This document shows, in pieces, positions 1 through 6,959 of a stretch of 23,654 nt of DNA. How positions within the stretch are numbered: position 1 is the stretch's first letter; the number at the start of each line of letters is the position of its first letter. Below the pieces are notes generated by a model that worked only from the letters and a program-made list of their open reading frames with translations, had not been told where the DNA came from and did no database searches. Both the position numbers and the translations under genes were made by a program. The DNA comes from Rikenellaceae bacterium (GTDB lineage Bacteria; Bacteroidota; Bacteroidia; Bacteroidales; UBA932). Location: positions 1-23,654 of the forward strand of contig CAAGHY010000087.1 in the NCBI GenBank assembly GCA_900769735.1. The letters are read 5' to 3'.

Positions 1-54
1 CCCAAAGATACTAATTTTTCGTTTGTATAAATCTTAAAACGTCTGCAATATGGT

Positions 55-107
55 AAAACTCTCAGCAGTGCTGAGACAATTTCAACACACTCATTTTGCT
101 ACGGAGT
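55..107. repeat. REP-like interspersed repeat, copy 1
   Basis: This 53-base unit recurs at 4768-4820 with four differences. Its first part is a perfect 17-base palindrome at 60-76 (TCTCAGCA-G-TGCTGAGA). A conserved tail follows, ending TTTTGCTACGGAGT. Two of the four differences fall on the two partners of one stem pair (G65/C71 here, A/T in the other copy), so pairing is kept. No transposase gene is nearby. This is probably an extragenic palindromic repeat; its function is unknown. Confidence 0.75.
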
Positions 108-112
108 ATCTC

Positions 113-143
113 TGTACCACCTTTTGCATTTGTACCACCTTTT
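113..143. repeat. Short direct repeat TGTACCACCTTTT x2
   Basis: The 13-mer TGTACCACCTTTT occurs at 113-125 and 131-143, a period of 18 bases. Read on the minus strand it would encode KGGT-N-A-KGGT. Similar Gly/Thr-rich repeated codons are found in the C-terminal linkers of some AlbA_2 ATP-binding proteins, so it could be a gene remnant. No open reading frame of useful length supports this. Confidence 0.4.
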
Positions 144-229
144 CAGGTAGTACACCTTAACAACAATGCGCCCCCTCTTCTCCACATCTATTATACGTTA
201 CCACTGATTAACAAAATCTTACGTTCAAA

Positions 230-266
230 ATTTTGTCCGATATTTAGCATATATTTCGGACAAAAT
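230..266. repeat. Inverted repeat, 11-bp perfect arms
   Basis: The arms are ATTTTGTCCGA (230-240) and TCGGACAAAAT (256-266), separated by an AT-rich 15-base loop. It lies in the gene-free first 650 bases. It could be a bidirectional terminator, an operator, or the end of a decayed element. No U-run clearly marks it as a terminator. Confidence 0.6.
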
Positions 267-315
267 ATATGTATATCTGAAGCAAATTCTCTCAGCGCTC
301 TACTGAGAGTTTTAA

Positions 316-342
316 AATTGTCTCGACAGTGTTGAGACAATT
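316..342. repeat. REP-like hairpin, diverged copy 3
   Basis: This is a 27-base palindrome centred on G329: AATTGTCTC, then GACA-G-TGTT, then GAGACAATT. All 13 pairs form if G325-T333 is counted as a wobble. The central hairpin is the same one as in the repeats at 55-107 and 4768-4820, but the conserved TTTTGCTACGGAGT tail is missing. Confidence 0.65.
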
Positions 343-453
343 ACATCTACATAAATCACAATAATATTTACCTTTTGAATAAGATTTCTTTATTATATAC
401 CTACTGTTGCATTTATGGTTATCAATCACAATATACAGTTTATCAAATCTTTC

Positions 454-486
454 CTTAGTGCCATTTTTAGTGCCGCCTTTAGTGCC
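454..486. repeat. Three 12-base-period repeats (TTAGTGCC)
   Basis: TTAGTGCC recurs at 12-base spacing (454-462, 466-474, 478-486, each with one preceding pyrimidine). On the minus strand it would encode GTK-G-GTK-N-GTK within a 69-codon open frame (292-501) that resembles nothing else. Glycine-threonine-lysine repeats of this sort occur in the linkers of AlbA_2-type regulators, so this may be a gene remnant. Confidence 0.4.
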
Positions 487-497
487 TAATGATGCAG

Positions 498-518
498 GCA
501 ACTCCGCACCGAAGTTGC
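498..518. other. Small hairpin
   Basis: GCAACT (498-503) pairs with AGTTGC (513-518), and CG/CG pairs (505-506 with 510-511) extend the stem past one mismatch. It belongs to a row of three hairpins downstream of the minus-strand DUF3667 gene and may be part of a structured 3' region. Confidence 0.45.
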
Positions 519-533
519 TATAAAAAGAAAGAG

Positions 534-570
534 GTGTGTTTACAAACTGCTTGCAGCTTGTAAATCACAC
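534..570 (-). terminator. Hairpin terminator downstream of the DUF3667 gene
   Basis: The inverted repeat GTGTG-TTTACAA-CTGC / GCAG-TTGTAAA-CACAC spans the site with only small interruptions. Read on the minus strand the stem is followed by CTCTTTCTTTTTATAG, a U-rich tract. It lies about 85 bases after the stop codon of the gene ending at 654, as expected for an intrinsic terminator of that transcript. Confidence 0.65.
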
Positions 571-598
571 TTCTGATTCCTCTCTGCCCACTAAGGGC

Positions 599-630
599 AA
601 GTCTTCTGACGGCCTGCCGCCTGAAGTCTT
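599..630. other. Imperfect GC-rich hairpin
   Basis: AAG-CTTC (599-606) pairs with GAAG-CTT (623-630), and CGG/CCG (610-612 with 617-619) closes a four-base loop; there are three mismatched positions. It sits 24 bases beyond the DUF3667 stop codon and could be a first pause or terminator hairpin before the better one at 534-570. Confidence 0.4.
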
Positions 631-653
631 GACCGGGCGTTTATATTTGCATT

Positions 654-2144
654 TTATACTCCAGCAGCCTTAACAAGAAAGAGCAACAGCAGCAAAGAGA
701 GTAATATGGTTACACCTAATAGGTACAACAGCAGCACAAACAGTGATTTGAGGACACTTTTCACCCATCCTGTACCAGAATAAACCGTATGGGATGCAAT
801 TATGAAATAAATGAAAAGGAATGCCATATACCCCTTAAACAGCAGTGTTGATGGGATAAAACTTGCAAATGAGAGCAACAGCAGAACCACAAAAAGGGCA
901 ATGAACAATGCCGCACAAAAATGTAGCGAGAATACAAAATGTGACATATAGTTCATCTTCTTTTTCCTGTATATCACCTTAAGTATAAAGGCCATAAACG
1001 GAATGGTAAGGAGTATAATAAGTGGGAGCCAGCTCTTTGCCAAAGACAAGAACTCATCAAAATAACTTCTCTTTATTGCATTTTCATTGTCAATCTTGGT
1101 ATACCGCTTTTCCGGGGTCACTTTATAAAAATAGGCCATTGTTGCTGTTTCCAACTCTCTCTTTATCTCCGCAATTTCTGCACTATCCAAAGAATATGAA
1201 GTGGCAGCCATATCAAGTGTTTTTGTAATGGCAGCTATACCTGCATAATCAGCACCTCTATTAAAATCCTTTTTATCAACCCCTGCCTTCTCAAACATAT
1301 AAGATGGAACCGTCATATCCCCTTTTACAACAATTCTGTCCCTTAAGAACACCACAGGAAGAGAAAGAAGAATTGTATCGTGCCCAGTCTGCTCATCATC
1401 GTATGTGTAAATTGCATTCATACGCATATCCTCACCCATCTTCATCACGCCCCGGGCAAGAGAAGACTCATTCTCTTCTTTGGCCTCCTCCGGCATTTGT
1501 GGCATCACTGGTATTTCCAACTTTTCCACTGAAGTCAATTTCTTCACACTATGTTTTCCCGACAACCTCTTCTTTATTGTAAAAATATCGGGATAATCCT
1601 CCAATAAATAAGGGTTTCCAATGAAAAAGATTGTTGTGTCCTTACCCGAAAAATACTGGGAATCCAATGCCAGATTCTCCTGAATATAACCAGAAATATT
1701 GGCTTGTGTAAACTGCTCGTCAACCACTTTTTCACCCATAAAGATCACTATGGTAAAGAAAATTACCAATATGAACATATTGAGCTTCATAGGGTGCATA
1801 TAAGAAACTATCTTCCCTGCATTGAACTCATTGGTAAGGAATCCCGGACGGCGGAACAGCTGCCATACTGTAACCGGTATCTTATAATCAAACTGATACA
1901 CATTCTCAAAATATTGCCACACATATTTCCAGAACGGCTGGCTGTTATCGTGAGCAAACTGCCCACAAGTATGACAATACATCCCCTCCAACTTGGTTCC
2001 ACAGTTCTGGCAATGCACATACGGAGGAATATACTTGCTCCTGGTACGTTGCAACCTCTTCAGCTCAATCATCCTGTGTACCCTCTCCGTACGTTTTGCA
2101 AGCTTGTCTTTCCAACTGTGGTATATATCTCTAACCTTTTTCAT
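654..2144 (-). CDS. DUF3667 zinc-ribbon membrane protein
   Basis: This is an inner-membrane protein of unknown function. The N-terminal soluble part carries a zinc ribbon (C-x2-C near residue 47 and C-x2-C near residue 59, counted from the upstream GTG), followed by the DUF3667 signature with its YQFDYK and RRPGFL motifs and a membrane helix (about 121-138). A variable charged middle region follows. The C-terminal 130 residues are almost all membrane helices, probably four. I chose ATG at 2144 over the GTG two codons upstream (2150); neither has a Shine-Dalgarno site. A perfect -7 box (TATTTTTG, minus strand, 2179-2186) lies 35 bases upstream but has no clear -33 element, so the gene may be read with the permease 60 bases upstream or alone. 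Family assignment is firm; role is not known. Confidence 0.85.
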   Translation of the reverse strand: MKKVRDIYHSWKDKLAKRTERVHRMIELKRLQRTRSKYIPPYVHCQNCGTKLEGMYCHTCGQFAHDNSQPFWKYVWQYFENVYQFDYKIPVTVWQLFRRPGFLTNEFNAGKIVSYMHPMKLNMFILVIFFTIVIFMGEKVVDEQFTQANISGYIQENLALDSQYFSGKDTTIFFIGNPYLLEDYPDIFTIKKRLSGKHSVKKLTSVEKLEIPVMPQMPEEAKEENESSLARGVMKMGEDMRMNAIYTYDDEQTGHDTILLSLPVVFLRDRIVVKGDMTVPSYMFEKAGVDKKDFNRGADYAGIAAITKTLDMAATSYSLDSAEIAEIKRELETATMAYFYKVTPEKRYTKIDNENAIKRSYFDEFLSLAKSWLPLIILLTIPFMAFILKVIYRKKKMNYMSHFVFSLHFCAALFIALFVVLLLLSFASFIPSTLLFKGYMAFLFIYFIIASHTVYSGTGWVKSVLKSLFVLLLYLLGVTILLSLLLLLFLVKAAGV

Positions 2145-2203
2145 ATTCACTGTAACTTACCGGCTGGTTTTTATTATCCAAAAATAAGGACTTTTTCTCT
2201 ATT

Positions 2204-4540
2204 TTATTCCTTGTGCAAAGTGTCAGCCGGATCAAGCGTGGCAGCCCTCCAATACTGGAATGCCACAATTGCAATGGTAATGGCTTGGATTGCTATGAAT
2301 GCTCCTATGAAAAGTAAGGCTGAAACACCTGTCCTCTCTGCAAAGTTCTGCTGCCATTGGGTTACTGCGTACCAGGCAACCGGTACTGCAATTATAAAAG
2401 ATACCATTACAAGCGTGAAATATTTACGCAATCCTCCAACAATCAAGCCTGATATTTCTGCTCCATATACTTTCCTTACTGCAATATCCCTTTTGCGGTA
2501 CTGCACATCAAGCAATACTTGTCCAAATACTCCTATTAGTGAGAGAGCCGCTGCAAGTAGGGTAAATAGTGAAATTATTTTCCCCTGTTTTACTTCAGGT
2601 TCATATAGGATGCCCAGAATCTCATCGTAATGTTTCACCTCAAACAGATATTCAGAATCCATCTCCTTCAAGACTGAATATATTTTCTCAAGTGCTTCAG
2701 TTTTGCTGAATCCGCTGTGAAGCCTGATATATGTATAGTCCAATGCGGCATATCCGTCGGGAAGAACAATATATAAGAGAGGTGCAGACTCATTCCTCAT
2801 AGAATTTACCCTTACCGGGCCACTCTGGCCTATAATTGTCTCCTCTATTGCCCCGCCCAGGTCCTTCACTTTCTGATTCATTATGGCGTAGTGTTGTGTG
2901 CCGTGCGTGTCGGACTCCAGGAAATTTCTTCCGTCAACCACTGGGATTCCCAACACGTCCAAAAAGTTGTATGAACAATAAAGGGTAAAGGTTCTCACAT
3001 CCTCGCCGCGCAGATTCAGGGTAGTTACTCCATATACATCCTCTCCTCCAACCAGATCAGATGCGTATGCCACATCCTCCACTTCCGGTAGCGAACATAG
3101 TCTTTCTCTCAGCCAATCCTCTTTTTCCAGATAATGCTTCTGTGAAATCCTGGTTACCAGCACTTGTTCCCTGTCAAAACCCAAATCGTGCTCCATCATA
3201 AACTTATTCTGTCTATAGACCTGTGCCACAAATACCAGCAGTGCAAATGAGATTACATACTGCAATACCATCATTATGGTCCTGAATCTTCTTCCCGACA
3301 GTGAAAATGCAAAATTCCCTTTCAGAGCAAATGCAGGTGGCAATGAGGTAACATATAAACTTGGGTATATCCCCGCAGCAAGGCCTGTGCAAACAGCAAT
3401 TCCTGCAGAAAGCAATACCAACGGAAGCTGTCCTGCAAATGTAAAATATGATTCAGACAGGCCTTGAGAATACAGCCACTCTGTAACAGGAGCAATAATG
3501 CACAGTGATATTGCAAATGCCGAAAGGCAGAATACTACAGCTTCCACAATCAATCCCCTGCGCAACCGGAACTGGGAACTGCCCAACACTTTCTGTGTAT
3601 TTATTGTTTTGACCCTTATTGGGGCCAGAGCAGTAAAGAATGTAGAGTAATTTATTCCACCTATAAGCATCACCAGAGCTGAGATACATATCAAGAGCCA
3701 CATCTGCCCTCTACTGCCGTTACGGTATATGGCGCTCCCTTCATCCTCAAAATAAATATCCTCTATAGGGGTAAGTTCTATATCAGTAAGCCAATCCTTA
3801 TTTTCTCCGTAATCAAAATTACTGTTAAAATTATCTTCTACAAGAGTCTTGTTCTCCGGTGAATCCAAAAGAATCCAGCAAGCGAAATTTGCACCGCCAT
3901 AATTTCCCTGTTGCATTGTACCTATATGCCTGTAGATACAGTTACGCATCTGGGAGTTTGCAGGAAAGTCCCTATATACTACTCCAACTACCATTTCTCT
4001 GGCGTTGGCATCGCTGAATCCAAACATCCGGTCATTGGTAATTACTTTTCCGTAAGCAGATTCATCCCCATACAGCCTCTTTGCCAATGATTCCGGTATT
4101 GCAATGTTGGAATAGCTCTCAAGATTCTTTGCACTCCCTTCAATAATTTCAGTTCCAAAAATCTCAAAAATTCCAGGATAGCACACATCCCATGCCGATT
4201 TAAATGCAAACGGTTCAAGATTATTTCCCCTCTGGGCATAGAAAACCCCCTCCTCAATAAATGGACAACTGATAGTGGCAGTTTGGATATGGGGTGAAGA
4301 ACCAATAATATCATCTACATATCCTCTTGGCAAGATATTGCGGAACACATCATCATTTCCTATTCCAACCTTATCTACTCTATATATTCTTCCAGATGTA
4401 GGGTGCATCTTATCAAAACTCTGCTGGTATCCCACTTGGAGCATCAATGCCATGAATGCTGTAAAAGCAAGTACAAGGCCTGTGAAGTTCATCACCATTG
4501 CCAGGGTATATTTCTTAAGTATAGCAAGGAAATTTTTCAT
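2204..4540 (-). CDS. ABC transporter permease, FtsX/MacB type
   Basis: This is the membrane subunit of a MacB/Lol-like ABC system (mechanotransmission type), probably moving lipophilic substrates or acting on the envelope. At 778 aa it matches the long Bacteroidota form. It has an N-terminal membrane helix (about 13-35), a MacB-like periplasmic domain (about 40-270), a first FtsX block with four helices (about 280-445), a second periplasmic domain, and a second FtsX block near the C-terminus with the typical segment LIGVFGQVLLD followed by RKRDIAVRKVYGA. No ATP-binding subunit is in the window, so the partner must lie elsewhere. The start ATG at 4540 sits just behind a 17-base palindrome, and four TGTAAAGT motifs lie upstream, which suggests specific control. 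The substrate cannot be told. Confidence 0.93.
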   Translation of the reverse strand: MKNFLAILKKYTLAMVMNFTGLVLAFTAFMALMLQVGYQQSFDKMHPTSGRIYRVDKVGIGNDDVFRNILPRGYVDDIIGSSPHIQTATISCPFIEEGVFYAQRGNNLEPFAFKSAWDVCYPGIFEIFGTEIIEGSAKNLESYSNIAIPESLAKRLYGDESAYGKVITNDRMFGFSDANAREMVVGVVYRDFPANSQMRNCIYRHIGTMQQGNYGGANFACWILLDSPENKTLVEDNFNSNFDYGENKDWLTDIELTPIEDIYFEDEGSAIYRNGSRGQMWLLICISALVMLIGGINYSTFFTALAPIRVKTINTQKVLGSSQFRLRRGLIVEAVVFCLSAFAISLCIIAPVTEWLYSQGLSESYFTFAGQLPLVLLSAGIAVCTGLAAGIYPSLYVTSLPPAFALKGNFAFSLSGRRFRTIMMVLQYVISFALLVFVAQVYRQNKFMMEHDLGFDREQVLVTRISQKHYLEKEDWLRERLCSLPEVEDVAYASDLVGGEDVYGVTTLNLRGEDVRTFTLYCSYNFLDVLGIPVVDGRNFLESDTHGTQHYAIMNQKVKDLGGAIEETIIGQSGPVRVNSMRNESAPLLYIVLPDGYAALDYTYIRLHSGFSKTEALEKIYSVLKEMDSEYLFEVKHYDEILGILYEPEVKQGKIISLFTLLAAALSLIGVFGQVLLDVQYRKRDIAVRKVYGAEISGLIVGGLRKYFTLVMVSFIIAVPVAWYAVTQWQQNFAERTGVSALLFIGAFIAIQAITIAIVAFQYWRAATLDPADTLHKE

Positions 4541-4543
4541 AAG

Positions 4544-4560
4544 TGTAAAGTTACTTTACA
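4544..4560. promoter_or_regulatory. Palindromic operator candidate TGTAAAGT-T-ACTTTACA
   Basis: This perfect 17-base palindrome begins four bases before the permease start codon, where a bound protein or an RNA hairpin would block translation initiation. The half-site TGTAAAGT occurs twice more upstream, at 4666-4673 and 4695-4702. Recurrence of the half-site favours a DNA-binding site over chance. Confidence 0.5.
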
Positions 4561-4575
4561 ATTTTACATAATTTA

Positions 4576-4590
4576 TCTATTCTGAATAGA
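4576..4590. promoter_or_regulatory. Palindrome TCTATTC-T-GAATAGA
   Basis: This perfect 15-base palindrome is 36 bases upstream of the permease start. It may be a second operator, or a 5'-UTR hairpin of the permease mRNA. No matching copy was seen elsewhere in the window. Confidence 0.4.
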
Positions 4591-4767
4591 TACGAAGACA
4601 AAAACGTGCCAAAATAAGTATCATTCTTGTTTTCAGTAAATTACCTTTTTTATAGAAGAAAAAATTGTAAAGTTTCCTTACACTTTGCAAAATGTGTAAA
4701 GTCAAGAAACTGGGAATTTTGTTGGATTATATACGATTTTACAGTTTGAGTCTTGAAAAGACATTGA

Positions 4768-4820
4768 AAAACTCTCAACAGTGTTGAGACAATTTAAACC
4801 CACTCATTTTGCTACGGAGT
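4768..4820. repeat. REP-like interspersed repeat, copy 2
   Basis: This is a near copy of 55-107 (49 of 53 bases identical). The core palindrome is 4773-4789 (TCTCAACA-G-TGTTGAGA) and the tail ends TTTTGCTACGGAGT. The G-C to A-T change in the stem is compensated on both arms compared with copy 1. Confidence 0.75.
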
Positions 4821-5038
4821 TCTGCAGGCAAGTGAGTTGTTTTGTGGGAGTGGTGCGAGTGATAAGGGAGAGACCGCCTTTGTCGGTCTTCTCCTAAATG
4901 AGTACCACGGGAACAACAACACTCTTGCCCTCCACCAAATATATAACAGGTTGCTGAGTGTTGTTGTGTAGGGAACGTAGCACTTTAGTGCGTAGAGAGT
5001 GAAACAACATAAACTGAGCAACGTCGATAATCTATATT
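4821..5038. other. Structured intergenic element attached to the repeat
   Basis: This gene-free stretch contains a hairpin at 4867-4894 (GGAG-ACCG / CGGT-CTCC), a perfect 12-bp inverted repeat (ACAACAACACTC 4913-4924 with GAGTGTTGTTGT 4956-4967), and a small CACT/AGTG palindrome near 4980-4990. A 38-codon minus-strand frame (start near 5010) runs through it but resembles no known protein. It abuts repeat copy 2, so both may form one interspersed element. It could also be the 3' structure of the minus-strand operon ending at 5039. Confidence 0.45.
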
Positions 5039-5452
5039 CTACTGAAATATCTCCTCTTTTGCATATCCCCTGATTGCATTCTTTTGAGCAAGCAAGAAAT
5101 AGGCAAAATGTATTGCCAAACCTATGCCCCATGCTATTGCACCAATATTCATTGATTTTATAGTTTCTGTATTCCAGCCAATATAATATGATGCATAGCC
5201 CAGTGCAATACATAACAGATATGTAATGAAGTGATAACGGAATCCAATGTCATGGATCTCATTTTCAACAGCATCTTTGCTTCCAAAATACCATCCGGCC
5301 AAATACATCAACCCAAAATATATTATGGAACAGCCCAATGCTGCAGCAAGACTCTCCTTCCCGACAGCCAGGTTAAGCGCATATCTGAATGCAGCGGTAC
5401 ATATTAACGCACTGACGGCAAATTGCCCTAATCTTTGTGTAAATACTCTCAT
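5039..5452 (-). CDS. Small integral membrane protein paired with PadR
   Basis: This 137-aa protein has four likely membrane helices (about 10-28, 36-55, 73-92 and 102-122) and short charged ends. I recognise no catalytic motif or named family. Its ATG lies three bases after the stop codon of the PadR-type regulator, so the two are almost certainly co-transcribed and perhaps translationally coupled. PadR regulators of this size are often encoded beside small membrane proteins or transporters that they control. A sensor or partner role is inference only. Confidence 0.75.
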   Translation of the reverse strand: MRVFTQRLGQFAVSALICTAAFRYALNLAVGKESLAAALGCSIIYFGLMYLAGWYFGSKDAVENEIHDIGFRYHFITYLLCIALGYASYYIGWNTETIKSMNIGAIAWGIGLAIHFAYFLLAQKNAIRGYAKEEIFQ

Positions 5453-5455
5453 AAC

Positions 5456-5821
5456 TTACTGTGTTAAAAGGTTAATAATTGATTCTTTTGTAAATATCAT
5501 GATATTGCGTTCTACAAAACGCTTGAACAGTTCCTTGCCGGTTGGAGTAAGATAATAGTACTTCCTGTCGGGACCTTTACTTACCTTCTTACTGTCATAT
5601 GCAACTATATCCAGATTTTGGAATTTCCTCAGATTGCGATAAAGGCTCTGTTCTTCACAGGTCATTGTCCCCTCAGATGCCTTCTCCACAAACTCTTTTA
5701 TCTCTTCCATACATTTGTTGCTCTCTTGTAATGCCAGGAATACCCAAAATGTAAGCTGACCTTTCTTGTAAGTCTCTTCCCATGCATCAAGCAATTCATC
5801 AATCATAATGTTTTTATCCAT
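5456..5821 (-). CDS. PadR-family transcriptional regulator
   Basis: This is a DNA-binding repressor-type protein of 121 aa with the winged-helix layout of PadR. A helix segment with KKGQLTFWVFLAL is followed by the recognition region (about residues 50-75) and the wing KGPDRKYYYLTPTGKELF. The C-terminal helix for dimerisation is short, as in the compact PadR subgroup. It is the first gene of a two-gene operon with a membrane protein. A very good promoter lies upstream, and a palindrome overlaps its -7 box, which suggests autoregulation. The inducer is unknown. ATG at 5821 is taken as start; the Met five codons later is possible. Confidence 0.88.
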   Translation of the reverse strand: MDKNIMIDELLDAWEETYKKGQLTFWVFLALQESNKCMEEIKEFVEKASEGTMTCEEQSLYRNLRKFQNLDIVAYDSKKVSKGPDRKYYYLTPTGKELFKRFVERNIMIFTKESIINLLTQ

Positions 5822-5855
5822 ACTTAATAGTATTATTCTTTATGTATTAAACATC

Positions 5856-5868
5856 TTGTATAATACAA
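5856..5868. promoter_or_regulatory. Operator candidate overlapping the PadR promoter
   Basis: The perfect 13-base palindrome TTGTAT-A-ATACAA overlaps the edge of the -7 box and the expected transcription start of the PadR operon. A nearby ATGT-N5-ACAT motif (5842-5854) resembles, with shorter spacing, the ATGT-N8-ACAT site of other PadR proteins. Binding here would give autorepression. Confidence 0.45.
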
Positions 5869-5896
5869 AGGTAAGATAAATTCTGTTACCTCCAAA
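5866..5896 (-). promoter_or_regulatory. Bacteroidota promoter of the PadR operon
   Basis: On the minus strand the -33 box TTTG (5893-5896) and the -7 box TACCTTTG (5866-5873, perfect TAnnTTTG) are 19 bases apart, the expected spacing for the main Bacteroidota sigma factor. Transcription would start near 5860, leaving a leader of about 40 bases. Confidence 0.7.
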
Positions 5897-5930
5897 TATT
5901 TTTTACATTATATATAGGGAGATAAGAAAA

Positions 5931-5967
5931 CAAGCCCTGCAACCTCATCCAGAAGCTGCGGGGCTTG
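5931..5967 (-). terminator. Intrinsic terminator of the lipoprotein-hydrolase operon
   Basis: CAAGCCCTGCA (5931-5941) pairs with TGCGGGGCTTG (5957-5967), with one T-G wobble. On the minus strand it is followed at once by TTTTCTTATC. It lies about 70 bases after the alpha/beta hydrolase stop codon. Confidence 0.8.
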
Positions 5968-6039
5968 CCCGACTTAACCTAACTTAAAAAACTATTTCAC
6001 TTACATTAACAAGTTCCGTAGCAAAAAGTTCAGGTGATA

Positions 6040-6948
6040 TCAGATTTTTCCTTCCATAAAATCCAATGTCTCATTCATCCACCGCTCAAAATCCACAACC
6101 ATGGGAGACTGATTGCCACCATGCCCGGCTTTATCATAAACAGATAACTTTTTATTTATCTTTTCCGGCAATGCGTTGTAGATCTTTTCAGACATCCATA
6201 CAGGGGTCCTGTCGTCATTCTTCCCGACAATCAACAATACAGATTTCCTGAATTTTGGGGCAATATGAAAAGGCATCTTATCTTTTGGGAAATTATCGGG
6301 AACAACAAGATTGGCTGCAGTTTTCCCTTTTGGATGAACTTTTATCAGTTGGGGAATTACATCTTCAAATGATGATGGAGTACCCAGTAAAATACATCCT
6401 TTCACATTTTTATTGTTGTGGGATGCTATCATGCTTAAATACGCTCCAGTTGACCACCCCATAAGAAATATCTCCTTTTTGTCCACTTCAATCAGTTTTG
6501 CTACTGTTTTGATGACAGCGGCATAATCCAGGAGCATCTCTGTATAGCAAAGGTAATCCCTGTTCATCTCAAATTGGGAACTGTTTCCAAAGCCACGCCA
6601 GTCAAATGTAACAACATTATAGCCGTTTGCCGCATATACTGCAGCCAAATCTATTTGCATATAGGACATATTACCGGCATCTCCATTGCATATGATGAGA
6701 GTTGGCCTTTTTTTGTTGTCTTTGGTCTTATATGGTAACATCTCTTTTTGCCCAGCCTTGTAATCGGGCATATCTTGTGCAGGGAAGAACCAGGTCTCTA
6801 TCTTGTAGCCGTCTTTGGTTTTCACCGGCAAGTTTTTGTATACAAGTCCCCTTTCTTGAGGTAACCTGATATATTTTCTGTCGGGAATAATACTGTATGA
6901 TTGCAAAGTAATCAGTACTGCCAAAAGTAATAATATAAAACGTCTCAT
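6040..6948 (-). CDS. Exported alpha/beta hydrolase
   Basis: This is a serine hydrolase of the alpha/beta fold (302 aa), probably an esterase or peptidase-like enzyme acting outside the cytoplasm. Residues 1-19 form a signal peptide without a lipobox cysteine. The oxyanion-hole strand (LIICNGDAGN, from 84), the nucleophile elbow G-W-S-T-G (Ser166), the acid (NDD, about 245) and the catalytic His276 in AGHGG are all present in the right order, so the enzyme looks active. FDWRGFGNS (115-123) is the usual strand after the oxyanion loop. The gene starts 11 bases after the DUF4377 lipoprotein gene and shares its promoter. Substrate is not evident. Confidence 0.88.
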   Translation of the reverse strand: MRRFILLLLAVLITLQSYSIIPDRKYIRLPQERGLVYKNLPVKTKDGYKIETWFFPAQDMPDYKAGQKEMLPYKTKDNKKRPTLIICNGDAGNMSYMQIDLAAVYAANGYNVVTFDWRGFGNSSQFEMNRDYLCYTEMLLDYAAVIKTVAKLIEVDKKEIFLMGWSTGAYLSMIASHNNKNVKGCILLGTPSSFEDVIPQLIKVHPKGKTAANLVVPDNFPKDKMPFHIAPKFRKSVLLIVGKNDDRTPVWMSEKIYNALPEKINKKLSVYDKAGHGGNQSPMVVDFERWMNETLDFMEGKI

Positions 6949-6959
6949 GTTTTTATAAG

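Noticed and set aside
292..501. 69-codon minus-strand frame with GTK repeats
   Set aside because: It has no recognisable domain, runs through the REP-like hairpin at 316-342, and has composition unlike a gene; kept only as a possible remnant of a repeat-bearing linker.
1704..2630. 308-codon plus-strand open frame
   Set aside because: It lies opposite the DUF3667 and permease genes, both of which have clear family motifs; the translated product has no plausible domain order.
4812..5213. 133-codon minus-strand frame
   Set aside because: It overlaps the membrane protein gene in another frame and continues into the repeat element; a low-complexity shadow.
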